Below are positions 10,347 to 23,100 of a stretch of 64,000 bases of DNA, piece after piece; the first letter of the stretch is position 1; each line of letters opens with the position of its first letter. The position numbers were made by a program, and so were the translations under genes. The DNA comes from Lineus longissimus (taxonomy: Eukaryota; Nemertea; Pilidiophora; Heteronemertea; Lineidae). The stretch lies in contig NC_088317.1 in the NCBI RefSeq assembly GCF_910592395.1, positions 4,154,001-4,218,000 on the forward strand, in the 5' to 3' direction. The notes beneath the pieces were generated by a model. It saw only the letters and a list, made by a program, of their open reading frames with translations. It searched no databases and was not told where the DNA came from.

Positions 10347-11769
10347 TGCTGTATTTCGACGTTGATACCCTGAAAAGAAACAATACGATGTAAGGAATTA
10401 GTTAGGATTAGAAATTTGACTGCGGACAGAGGCAGATTTAGTGCGGTTTCGCAGATCACACCGCAACATATATACATGTAAATACATTTTACCATATCGT
10501 AATCGTCGGGCGGGAGCGAGAACGGATGCGTCTCCGATGCACAATGCAGACTTGTACCACTTGGGGATGCCATTGCATTACATAACTGTAAAACGGTCAG
10601 GTGCCACTGCCGCTTCCAATCACATATGTATTCTATTTCAAATACGCCGTGGTCGTTTTGTCGTTGGGATTTGTGACGGCACTTGGCTGAGTTTACAGCA
10701 TAGTTATGACAAATCGGAAGTTACCAAATAATTTAATTTGATGCCTGCACCCGTGATTTGAGCGGGATGTACCAATTGTACTGCGATCGTGTCCACTTAC
10801 CTTTGGGAACTATACTTTTACAAACAATCCTCAAGTCTATTCTTCCTCCGAGAGTCAACCAACAATCATCACAAACTGTTTCATTCCTCCAAATATTTCA
10901 CAGTCGGGTGTCTTTTCCTAAACTTGACTGCCTAGTCTCGAAGTCCTTACAGAAATAACGAAGTTAAATCCACTCCATATGGCATGCATATTTGGTAAAA
11001 TATCTAAAGATTTAACTTTGGCTTACTTGGGCAACCTTTATTAGATTAGCACAGTTGAATTACTTTGCAGAAAAAATACAATAAAAAGCTTTTAACATAA
11101 CGGGAAGTTGACTTTCCGTTAAATGTCCTCCCCAGGCCCTTGCGATTTGTAATAGAGAGATTCGGCAAATGCCCGCGTAAATGTCACGAAATGCGCACGG
11201 AAACGAATTCGGCTAGCAAGACGGTTTTAGGTTGTGCTTATGCATCCTGGCTTGTACCACGGGGTGTATGGATGTGCGTCTCCGTCTGTCGAAAGACAAA
11301 ACACGCAGTGCCCCAGTTCGGTCTTGATGATCTATTGACATGATGGAGGTTCTCCTATTTTTAGGTGTCATTGTCTTCAGTAATAATACCTCACACTATT
11401 TTATGAAATCCAAGCAGGGTGGCAGGTTGATTTTCTGAATTGCTCCTTCTCCTGAAGGGTCACTTCACTGCAGGTCGCATAGCGGATTTACTTATGATTG
11501 GTCTCACATCCACCACTAATTGCTCAAAAGGCTTAGGGCTCAAAAATTTACTCAAACGTAAAAACAGAAGACAATAATCGCCCTGGTATATAAAGTCACA
11601 ATCAACAGTAGACTCATTATAACTGTACTGTTTAAATCAATTCCACAGACCCAACTGATCAAGACTTGGTCTTTGTATATAATGCATCAATTTTATAAGT
11701 CACAATCACTGTTTATAGACATTGGTCCTTCCAAGTGTCATTGGTAAATTATGACTAATGAGACTATGA

Positions 11770-12090
11770 TCCGGTAAAGAACCCAAAGACAGTATCACAA
11801 CCAACTGAAAGACAACATCACAACCAACCAAAAGACAATGGGTGATATGAATAAAGACTAGCAAATGCTTTTATCTAAATCTCCATGTACATTTACACTA
11901 GGCATTCCTGTACAAAACCGGAGTAAAAGCATTTGCTAGTCTTTATTCATATCACCCATTATCAGACAACTAGCCCAAAGACAGTATCACAACCAACCTA
12001 AAGACAGTACCACAACCAACTGAAAGACAGCATCACAACCAACCAAAAGACAGTATCAGACAACTAGCCCAAAGACAGTATCACAACATG
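11770..12090. repeat. Degenerate short tandem repeat interrupted by a MITE
   Basis: The words AAAGACAGTATCACAACCAA and its variants (GACAACATCACAACCAACC, CAGACAACTAGCCC) repeat about ten times. The inverted-repeat element at 11840-11957 splits the field. Confidence 0.7.
11840..11957 (+). mobile_element. 118-bp inverted-repeat element (MITE), copy 4
   Basis: Same ends (GGGTGATATGAATAAAG and complement) and core as the other copies. Flanked by the AAAGACAGTATCACAACC tandem repeat on both sides, so the insertion postdates that array. Confidence 0.85.
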
Positions 12091-12340
12091 TTCAAGGAGA
12101 CCAGAACAAAATGACAAGACTGAGAACAAGTATTGATTTAATCTATAATTGCTAAGACACACCACTATCGCACCAACTTATACACAATTGCAAATCAACT
12201 GATTTGAATCATCAACCAAAACATAAAGTGCATTGATACCACATTTATTGACTTTGATTTGATTGTTGTCAATCTTTATGATCATGATTATTGGGAAATA
12301 TTGTAACTAAACCTTATTGTAGACAAAACTAGAAGGCACA

Positions 12341-13054
12341 TCAGGAACAGTTAATAACATTGTCAAAACTTTTCACATCCTTATGGACTGAATCACAATC
12401 TATAATTTCACAAAATGAATCCACAAATAGTTCTGCCGTCTCTTCCACAGTCACATCTCTGTCGAGTTCTTTAGACAGGCTTGTCACACCCTTCTCCTCC
12501 CCTGAGATCCCACATGGTACAATATGAGAAAACCAATCAAGATCTGTGTTACAATTCAAACTAATCCCATGCGTTGTAACAAATCTTCGTGCACTAATTC
12601 CAAGTGCAGCAATTTTATTCCGATTCACCCACACTCCAATATCTGATGTTATAGAGGCAGTGACTCCTAACTTTGCACAAGTTTTTATCAATGATTTCTC
12701 CAAACAGCAAACATACCACCGGATGCTCTTTTTAAAGTCTCTTAAATTCAGAACAGGGTATGCGACCAGTTGCCCTGGGCCATGAAATGTTACCAATCCA
12801 CCACGCCTGATTTTGTGAAAGTCTGCACCAAGATTTTTCAGTCTCTCCTCATCAGTTTTATCAACATTTTCATCAGTTCTGTATCCAATTGTAAAGACCG
12901 GAGGATGTTCCACGAGGAGTAGAGTATTTTTCCCCGGTGTTGTTGTCTTTCCTGCAAGATGGTCCAGATGCATTCGAGAGAGCGTATGTTGGATGTTCAA
13001 AGCATCACTGAAGGCCATCCGTCCAAGATTCACGATGTTCACTGTTGCTCTCAT
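12341..13054 (-). CDS. LIPT2: Octanoyl-[acyl-carrier-protein]:protein N-octanoyltransferase LIPT2, mitochondrial
   Basis: Single coding exon; 237 residues from MRATVNIVNLG, the start that matches the family. The frame stays open upstream to an ATG at 13156, which would add 34 residues (MSSPPTALPSPAP...). That could act as part of a mitochondrial presequence, so the start is uncertain. The LipB-family signature RRGGLVTFHGPGQLVAYP is complete. The conserved Lys lies in NKIAALGI and the catalytic Cys in HIVPCGI, followed by GVTSLSKEL as in vertebrates. In the family the enzyme moves octanoate from mitochondrial acyl-carrier protein to the glycine cleavage H protein, the first step of lipoic acid synthesis. 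It is head to head with ECT2. The TGA stop is at 12343-12341. Confidence 0.96.
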   Translation of the reverse strand: MRATVNIVNLGRMAFSDALNIQHTLSRMHLDHLAGKTTTPGKNTLLLVEHPPVFTIGYRTDENVDKTDEERLKNLGADFHKIRRGGLVTFHGPGQLVAYPVLNLRDFKKSIRWYVCCLEKSLIKTCAKLGVTASITSDIGVWVNRNKIAALGISARRFVTTHGISLNCNTDLDWFSHIVPCGISGEEKGVTSLSKELDRDVTVEETAELFVDSFCEIIDCDSVHKDVKSFDNVINCS

Positions 13055-13156
13055 TTTTTCTCTGAAACAGTGAAACTGGACTGTGAATATGAAATTGTGA
13101 AAAGTGTCAGTCAGCAAGGGCGCGGGGCTTGGCAAGGCTGTGGGAGGTGAAGACAA

Positions 13157-13609
13157 GGATTGTAAACGTAAAGCTTTGCCAAATATTGAGGAAGTGGCAT
13201 AACCTCATGATTCCAGGTGAAAGAAATGACAAGTCAGAGCCCAAACAAATTTTTTTGAAACTGTTGTGGCGTCTTTTTTTACGGTAGTTCAAGTTGGTGG
13301 TGCGCGGACGAGACACAAAACAATCAAACAGTGCTGAACAGTGACACTGACAGCAGCCACGGCCACAGCACAGCCAGCTGCCACTTCCTCATTTTAAAAT
13401 GATACACCTTCTAAGTTAAGATGAGCTCAACAAGGGATGAAATAGACGTAGATCACTGAGTGTCCAACATTAGATTTCATTACACAACAATTGTACACCT
13501 TGATACAATGAACGCCATTGTCGGATGACAACTTCAATGTTTGAAGTCACTTTGTGAAGCCGTTTAATACGTCAGCTACGAAATGTATTGTTGCCGTTGT
13601 TTAGCAAAG
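13157..13609. promoter_or_regulatory. Likely shared LIPT2/ECT2 promoter region and 5' UTR exon of ECT2
   Basis: LIPT2 reads leftward from here and ECT2 rightward, and no other gene fits between them. A strong donor GCAAAG|GTAAGTGAG at 13609/13610 suggests a non-coding first exon of ECT2. Acceptors TTTACAG or CTACAG at about 14053 and 14096 would join it to the exon that carries the ATG. No clear TATA box is seen. The bidirectional role is inferred from the arrangement alone. Confidence 0.45.
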
Positions 13610-14107
13610 GTAAGTGAGTGTACCATATATAGTAGCTTCAAAAATTACAGCAGAATAATTGAAGAATCTGCAATTGATTGATGTGTGAAAAAAGAGAAAG
13701 CAGCCGACGTAAGAGTGACATGGAATGCTGGGAAATTTTTGTACCTCGACCAATCAGAATCGGTGTTTCAAACTAACTTCGGCTTTTGCCGACCGCTGAT
13801 TTCAAAACTCAATTTTCATCAGAAATTATAATAAATTACGGATAAAACAGAATTCAAATGGAAAATTAATAAATTTACCCCTTCATCAACATTTCCATTA
13901 TTCATAGAGTACGGTCAATTTTGATAGTTGCTGGAAACCGTGATAAAAAAGCGCAAAAACAGCTGTCAAAGTGACTGTCCTGAACAGGACAGGTTGTTTG
14001 TTTTGTCTTGTGTAGTAGGCTGTTCACATGTGCATGACGTGTACATTTACAGAGAAAGGATAATATTATATAGATATGCACGTTACTATCTACAGAGTTG
14101 TTGAAAA

Positions 14108-17100
14108 ATGATGGCCTATTTCAAAGAAATGTATAAACCAGATGCATCCGGTCTAATGAGCCTTGACCCTGTCTCGGAATCAGTTGACATGGAAGGTAAA
14201 TACCAGTACAACACAGCGATGGCGGGTGGTACTGCCTACTCGGCTACTGGTAGTTGTAATGTTAGCAGTTGGAGAAAGTCGTTAAGTGGGTCAGAACAAG
14301 CCGGTAGATAACAAAAGACCATGTGGTTGCATACCATGTGCTCTCTTGTTGTTTGTTTTGCATGTATTTGGTCTGAACGACGAACTCTTAACAATAACAC
14401 CAACAGAATCCTGGAGATTGTCCACAAGACAATTGATGTATTGACTTGTCTGCCATGGCACTAATTACCAATAAACCCTTGATCAACGCAGAACGTGAGT
14501 TGTGATGACTGGACTATGCCTCCTAATAATGCCTTCCTTCAGAAGTGCTATTGTCTTTCTTACTGTACTATAGGCCAACTATTAATAATCCCTTTCTTCT
14601 TGAATCTGCAGAGAATGAAGAGCTGGTTGAGCCTGAAATCCAGATAGTTGTGGTCGGATCACAATGTCAAAAAAATCTGCAATTGAAGGCTGCACTGGTG
14701 GTAGGTTGAATATAAACTTTTAGTTTAAAGGATTTGCAGCGCAAAAAATGCATCTTATCTAAACAGTTGTAAAAGAAGTCTATAAAAGTCTAAAATACAT
14801 GTTTTATCTGCATTGTTTTTGGCTCTTGAGGGCCAATGAGTGGTGAAACACCACCACAATTTTATAGATATCTATATGGTCTAAGATAACAGCGATGTGC
14901 ATATTTGAATCTTCAGAAAATGAAGTCGCCCGTTTACTACTCCCAGCGTGGAGAGGAATACATCAGTAGCAATGAAGAGGATGTGGAAACCTTCTTCGTT
15001 TATGAGAACTTTGAAGACGACATCTATAAACGACTACGGGATGCTGAGTGTCGGATAGTTGGTCCACCGGTGATTTTTAAATGTGCTGAGGATGGAAAGG
15101 TGGGTGGTGTTTATTTTGAGCTCCTAAAACTAAAAGTAGAAACTGAAATTTAACTTTTATCTCTTCTCTTCTTTTAAAAGTTTTTGAATTATTTTAAACT
15201 TTTAGACTAATACTTCCAAGAAATTAACCACTAAGTGTGACAAATTTGAGCTCCACCATTGGCAGATTTAAAAAAGATTATTGTTTTTGTGAGACATGAG
15301 ATTGACTCTGAGCTAGCTGACCTGAATCACTTATGGCTTTCTTTTCGAAATAAAAGTCTCAAATCAAAGACTCTGAATTGTTTTTTTCAGGGGTTACCTT
15401 TCAGCCCGCGACCCCTCTACTGCATGGTGATGCATAAGCTAATATTTTGCTTCGCTGGATTCAAAGTCAAAGAGGAACTGGTAAGATTTGAAATCCCATG
15501 ACTTATGTTCACAAACACTGCTAGGTTGAATTCATACAGACTGCTCTGCTCAAGGAGTCAACCGTAGTTGCCCCCAAAAAACACCCATTGAGCACCGACT
15601 CACATTTTAGACTTTGGTTGGAACTTTTCAAGAATCACCTCTAGTCTTAACTTGATTGGTCTAATCATATTGGTCTAATCTTATTGCACCATCGCCCGTT
15701 CTTCAGTAATGGATTTTCTGATCCATTGATTTTCGTGTATGTCTAATTTTCATATCATGTCTTATTTTCATTTTATGTCTAATTTCAGGCCCGATTAGCT
15801 GACCTAGCCCATCACATGGGGGCGAGTATCCGGAAAGATTTCAGTCCAAGAGCAACTCACTTGGTGGCCATGTCGACGGGCGGGGAGAAGTATCGGGTAA
15901 GTTTGTCATGTGGTGGCATGCACCATGAGGGCTTCCGGAAAGATTTGCCCTATTTCACTTGTATGGTGAATCTAGATGACTCGATGACCGTGTTTCATGA
16001 GTGAAAGGGAAGATCATAATGCAAAATCCAGCTTTGGCCTTGGTTAAACTCAAAGTTTTCCTTAAAAGTTCCACAAGAGACAATTGCTGTTTTATGAGCC
16101 CTTTGTAGTACCCTTTGAAGAATCATTTTATTTTGAGTGAAACCTTTTCCCCAATGGCCATGAAATCAACTTCTAACCAAGTATTGTCAATTATTAGGCT
16201 GCCGTTAGTCTTGGTACACCGATCATGACGTCAGATTGGGTGGAAAAAGTATGGGAATGCCGGGACCAGCCAGACTTGGATGTAAAGGACGAACGCTTTG
16301 TAAGTATGCTTATTTATGTCCTAACCTTTTGCTGTTTGGAGAACTTAATTTTGATGTTTGATGTTACATTTACTGCTGAAAAAATCTTGATAAAGCATGG
16401 GTAAGCATGTCCTACTGTTACTAGACTTAGATATAACTCCTATGAAATACATGTTGTTTTTATTTTTCTTCAGAATGAGTTCAAGATGAGTCCATTCTTC
16501 AGATGTGTCCTGGCTTTCTATGGCTTTTCGACAACAGATCATTCACACATGGAGGAACTCACTGGCATGAATGGTATGTTTGAGTACGGTGTCTCAGTTC
16601 AAAACCCTGAAGGTGTTGTGAAAATTTTTGTTGGCAACACGTGTCATCCTTGTGTCTGCAACATAAATTCTCATATCGGTGTCATCTTCTTCATTTCAGG
16701 TGGAAGTACAGCAGGAATCACCGAGTGTCACAAATGTACCCACATCGTGATGAACGATGCATCAGTCAAACAGCTGCCAATGGAAGTGGGGCTTAAAGTC
16801 CATGTGGTCAAGTCTGAGTGGTTCTGGGGCAGTATTCAGATGAACGCGTGTGCTAATGAAGACATGTACAAGTTCTCCTCCGTAAGTTTTACGAATCGGA
16901 TCTTACAATTGTTGAATTTGGGCTACACCTTTAATTATTCATATTGATTGAATTTTGGTCCACTCCCATTTGTTAAACATAATACAAGGCCCTGCTCTGG
17001 TATCGGGATGTGTCATTTCCAATTTTTAAAGGATTTTTTGTTTCTGTTTCTGTGAACACTATGTCACTACTTTCAAATCAGATGAATTGGCTTTCAAACC

Positions 17101-20100
17101 TTCTTTCCCAAAGTGAACTTTCTTACCTCCCTCCACAGCACGGGACGTCACCCATGAACAGATTCGACCGGACGTCTTCGGTGTCTAAAATACGAAAACG
17201 TAAACGCCTGAAGGAGAACTTGGCCCAGCTAGCGCAGGAAGGAGAGGCTGAGTCACCTTTTCACTCCAAGCGACAGTCGACAGATATATCGCGGATGTCC
17301 CTCAGTGCTTCATTATTGGATGTGTCGTGCGATACTTCTGTTATCCTTGGCGGTAAGTTCGTAAGATGAGCAGTTTTTGGCTCTTTGTAATGATCTGAAA
17401 GTACCATGAAGCATGCTGACTTTGCTAATCCTCAAGATAACTTCCCAACGGCAAATAAGGAGTGTTATGAAAATGTATTTCCATTGTGAGTTGAGGAATA
17501 TTGTCACAACAGAAGTTCTAGTGTGGTTTGGCAGATACAGGGTGGTCACAAAAGAAGTTCTAGTTTGGCTACAACTGTTTCTTTTTGGCAGTATGTTAGC
17601 AAGTTCTTTGGATTGTGAAAAGTAGGCACCAATGTTTGAAAATAAATTACATTTCCCGCTGGGCTTGAAATCAACAACATAAAAGGAGGGAACTGTTGTG
17701 CTATGTTCAAGCTTGATTGTTGTGCTTTGTCCGTCCTTGGCTGATTTCTCACTGATTTTTTTCCAGACAACCAAAAAGAGCAAGAGCCATCGAAGAGTAC
17801 GAGTCAACCAGTTGCCAGGGTCACTGCTCGTATGCAAGTTGTTAAAGAGTTCTTACAGACGGAGACCAACTATGTCGGAATCTTAGAAACGATTTTACGG
17901 GTGTTTAAAGATGCGATAGAAGACCCGGAACAACCTGGAGGACCCCTGTTACCACCGAAAGACGTCGACATAATATTCAACGGACTCCCTGAGATCTATA
18001 ACCTGCACGCTCAAGTGCGAGACCAACTGTTGGAGATTATTAACAATTGGACAGAGGAGGCGTGTGTCGGGGAAGTTATACAAAAACATGTAAGTTTTTG
18101 AAAGGTTAATGCGATCAGCCATTTGTGACTAATTACATCAAAGTGGGTAGTAAGTTACATTTGGGGCATATGGATCATCCACTTGTTCACATCAGAGATC
18201 AGCCATTTGTGACTAATTACATCAAAGTGGGTAGTAAGTTACATTTGGGGCATATGGATCATCCACTTGTTCACATCAGAGATCAGCCATTTGTGACTAA
18301 TTCCATCGAAGTGGGTAGTAAGTTACATTTAGGACATGGAATTATCCACTTGTTCACATAAAGAATAAAAACCTACATACACCTGGCCAAAACAAAACTG
18401 ATATTGTTTCCTCTTCCCTTATCTCCATTTCTCCTGCATCCTTACAAATTCGTTATGTTTCTTCTCATTTCCCCAAGGCTGGTGCTATGGAGAAAGCATA
18501 TCCACCATTTGTCAATTTCTTCGACCAGACCAAGGAGACGATTAAGCATTGTGATAAGACTGTTCCCAGGTTCCATGCTTTTCTAAAGGTAAGGGTGTTG
18601 TTCCTTTCATTCTCAGAAACTTCCCTAAAGTTTGTCGAATTTTGCTTGCGTATTCTTTACATGCCGTCATTTTGGCAAAAACGACATCCTACCATGCAAA
18701 ATCCTAGAATTAGGTCACTGTGTCGCCCTCAATTGGGCACTTGGAGAATCAACTTGGTTGTTTCCGTTCAGTTTGACCTCTTTAATCAGGACACCTCCCT
18801 ATGAAGGACAGCACTTGCCAGTCCCAAAGGTGTCCCCAATAGAGAAGTTCTGTAGTTCCAGGCGATTCAATCTTTAACCCTTTGATTTATAATTTCAGCG
18901 GTGCTTAATGAAACCAGAGTGTGGGCGTCAGACATTACAAGAATTGATCATTCGACCAGTGCAGCGGTTACCAAGTGTCATGTTGCTATTAAATGGTAAG
19001 AATTACGATCTTCATCAAACAAGAATGATTTATCTGTGACTGCCAGATAAAGCGAAATCTCTGTATACAGAGTTAAACTAGATTTTACTCATGCCTCAGT
19101 GCTGCTTACTGGTGCCCTGAAAGTGTTCTGTACATTTCCAGAGATTTCCTGATCAGTCAAAAATAAACTTGTTTTAAATCTTCTTTTGTATTGTATTTCT
19201 AATGGAAGTGTTCTGTACATTTCCAGAGATTTCCTGATCAGTCAACAATAAACTTACTTTAAATCTTCTTTTGCATTGTATTTCTAATGGAAGTGTTCTG
19301 TACATTTCCAGAGATTTCCTGATCAGTCAACAATAAACTTACATTAAATCTTCTTTTGCATTGTATTTCTAATGGAAGTGTTCTGTACATTTCCAGAGAT
19401 TTCCTGATCAGTCAACAATAAACTTACTTTAAATCTTCTTTTGCATTATATTTCTAATGGAAGTGTTCTGTACATTTCCAGAGATTTCCTGATCAGTCAA
19501 CAATAAACTTACATTAAATCTTCTTTTGCATTATATTTCTAATGAAAGTGTTCTGTACATTTCCAGAGATTTCCTGATCAGTCAACAATAAACTTGTTTT
19601 AAATCTTCTTTTGCATTGTATTTCTAATCACCTTCAGTGCACTCTCATTGTGATCTACTCATCAGTCTTCATTGTTCTTTCTTACAATCAGATATCATCA
19701 AGCATACCCCCAAAACTAACCTGGATCACGAGGTGTTAGAACAAGCACTTGCTTCACTCAAGAATGTTATGACGTAAGTTTTATCTTGATATGCTTTCAC
19801 CATCTACAATTACAGTATAAAGGTACTGGAATTTGAAATCCAGCTCAACTTTCATAGCAAAGTTCCTAAAACTTCTACTTGTGATAAAAGAATTATCTCA
19901 CCGAACCTCCCAGTAATTTGGTTGTCTCACTTTCTATCTCCTTACCATCCAGTCACATCAATGAAGACAGAAGAAAAACGGAAAGTCAGGTTGCTATGTT
20001 TGATATCATGAATGATATAGAGAACTGTCCGGTAAGTAATGTGTTTTAGTCGGAGATAAACATGGCCGGTCATGTAGCATAACGGTGTAAGTAATAAACC

Positions 20101-23100
20101 CAATGTGGACAACATTTTGACTGCAATGCAGAGAGCTATCGACTAGTTTACTCACATTTGACTTCAGTCTTGTCGAAAGGCATATCCTTTAAAGTCAATC
20201 CTGTTAGCCACAAATCCGAGTTGAAAATGAAAGTGAAGTGTAGAGATGACCCTAATTTGGCATTGTACTTTTCAGCCGACGTTGCTCTCGGCCCATCGCC
20301 AGTTCATCAGTCGAATGAATGTGCACCAGATCTCGGATGAACCCGGCCTCCGTGGAGATCAGTTATGCCTCTTCCTCTTCTCTGACTACTTGGAGGTAGG
20401 TGTTTTTATCTTTTCCGAAATGTATATTTGAAGAGCTGTAAGGCTAAGCGACAAATGATGTAACGTTATTGTAAAGGGAACCCTGTCGGTAGCTTTGTAG
20501 GGAGTGTGTCGGGAAGTCGGTTGATCACCCCCACTACTCCCCTAACTCCAAAGAAAGCTCTGTAGATCTATTTGTTTGTTTGTCCCACCGTGCTCGATAA
20601 GTCTTACAACCCTTTCCTTTTTTCCAGATATGTAAACGGCGATCACGCGCAGCCCTGCAGTCGTACAAAAGTCCCAGCAATGCCCAGAAACCTTATCGTC
20701 ACATCGAGCTAGTGACGTTGTCATCCATCAAGAGGGTGATTGACTGTACAGAAACAGATGGTAAGACGTTTGATAGTTTTTCCGTCCCTTTGAGTTGAGT
20801 AAAGTGTCTATTGTAAACTCTATTTGCTTGGTAATCAAGGTTTAATTTAATGGGCTGTAGCGCAGTGGATAAGTGCCGGACTTGTGATTAGAAGGTCATG
20901 GGTTTGAAGCCCGGCCAGTACGTCACAACTGCTCTGAAGTGTGGTTTATCACAGGATGTTTCGTTTCTGCAGAAAGGTTTCTGGATCAGGTTGGGGGAAA
21001 AAAGTGCATTTTCAAAAACTGATTGCTATGTGGCTAGAACTATGAATATTGATTGTCTTATAGTTTTGATTAGTCTCTTTTATCTCCGTGTCTATATTTT
21101 ATGTACAGTGCATAGAAAATGTATTTTCATTAATGTTGCACTTTTACTTCAATGAATTATTATTATTATTATTATTATTGGTTGTCATCTTCTTTCAGAA
21201 ATGCGAAATATGTTTGCGATTATCTATCGGCCGACGACGGCCTCGAAGGAGAAGCTGTACAGCTTCATGATCATCACCGAGGATGTACAGAAGGAGGACT
21301 ACCTCATCAGCCTGTGTAAACAGATAGCTAACACTACATGCCGGACCGATTATGTAAGTGGACTACAGAGTCAAGTCAACTATGAATAGTGTCAGGCACA
21401 GCTTTGTGACTTATATTTGTTAGGTTGATAAGAGGTGCTGAGTACTCCCCCAGAGAATCAGTGTCCTCTGGGAGACAACATCAGACGGCTGAACCTGGTG
21501 ACGATACAATGTTAACCGGAGTCTGAATAACAACGGTGCAATTTTGACCGTGTTTTTCCTTCATCAGCTGAGCAGTTAATATTTTCCTCTTTCAGGAGAA
21601 CCTTCTTGTCAGTATGGATGCCAGCAGTTTGGAGATCGACGCATCCGAGATCAGCAATCAGAGTTTCAGCACAAAGGCGAAAAGGTTAGATTTCATGACC
21701 ATTCTTGTTGCAAGCGAGATACAGTGGAACCTCCCTAGCGGACACCTCTCTATTAAGGACAGGACTATTTTGGTCCCAAATTTGTTGTTTCCATTGAATT
21801 TGACCTCTCTAATCAGGACACCGCTCTATTAACAACACACTTGTCAGTTCCGAGGGTGTCCTTAATAGAGAGGTTCTACTGTATTTAGTTTTTCGAAAAT
21901 CTCTTCTCTCAATGAGAGCTGATTCAATCAGACGTCTCATCTATTGATATTTCTTTTCAGATTTGCATCACGGACTAGAAAGCGCGTTGGACGGGTGTTC
22001 TCATTCAACAACACCCCGAGGAAACTAAAGCGGGCAATATCGAGTGTTGGGGAGAGTATGAGCCCCTTCCAGACTCCCAAGCTCACTCCCAGGTCAGCCC
22101 TTGGGTCCCGGCTAGCGGCTAGCACCATGGATCTGGAGGTATGTATCTCGATGGCATTGTGTTTATTGTTTGGAGTGTCATGCATGTTACTAACACAGGG
22201 CTCCTTTTTGCTGATGGGGCCCAAGCCACATGGCAAAAAACCACCAAATCCAGCTGAAATTGTTCATTTTGTAATGATAAAAAATGGCAAATATTTTTTA
22301 GTTTTGTGTTTAGAACTTTCTCAATAAACTTTGAGTAATCATTAATGGGCAGAGCTACCCACTTGTAAGTACCTACTTAGCAATTGATGACTTCACTGGA
22401 TGGTTTGCCAACTCTGAATCCATTGCTCATGTTGCCTGACTTGAAATTGCCTTAGCAACCGAGATTCGGCAGAATGTCCATATTTAAGTGTATGTTGCTA
22501 CAAGTAAGATGAACTGACTTGGGCCTTGACTTATTCAATGAAAACATTTGAAAGTGACAACAATGCACAATAGCTACACTGTATGGTATCACAGCCATTA
22601 TATTTACTTGTACACACGCAGCCACTTGATGTGTTCACAGTGCTTTTTGTGTTAGTTTTAGACCAGGGTATTAAGCAAAAGTAAGAAAATTCTAATGCAT
22701 TAACCAGTTAATTCGGCAACATCTCATTGCTCATAATTTTCCCCAGACGCTTTGATTCAAGTGATTGCCAAGGGTCTGATAGGCCAAAAGGAGATCTTCA
22801 AACTATAAAATTTCCGTTGTGGGTTGACTGTGTTTGGAGGTCTGAGGCTTTGGGGGTGATACAACCTAGTCTTGTGCAGTAAATTACCAGTGTGTAACCA
22901 CCAGTTTCAATCTTTTGTTAATCAGAAATTAGTGGGACAGAGAAGTTATTTTGTTTAAGGTCTGTAGTTTGTCCGTTAGCTGTACTAATCAACCCTTTGA
23001 GTCAAAGCTTCCCTTGTAGATAATTCTGCTTGTAGTGGTGTGCCTGGGCTTATGTTATCGTTTCCAAATCACCTTGAAAATCGAATTTGCAGCGAACATA

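Noticed and set aside
20852-20935. tRNA-like sequence in an ECT2 intron considered as a tRNA gene.
   Set aside because: It has A and B boxes but no paired acceptor stem, and is followed by a SINE body and (ATT)n tail.
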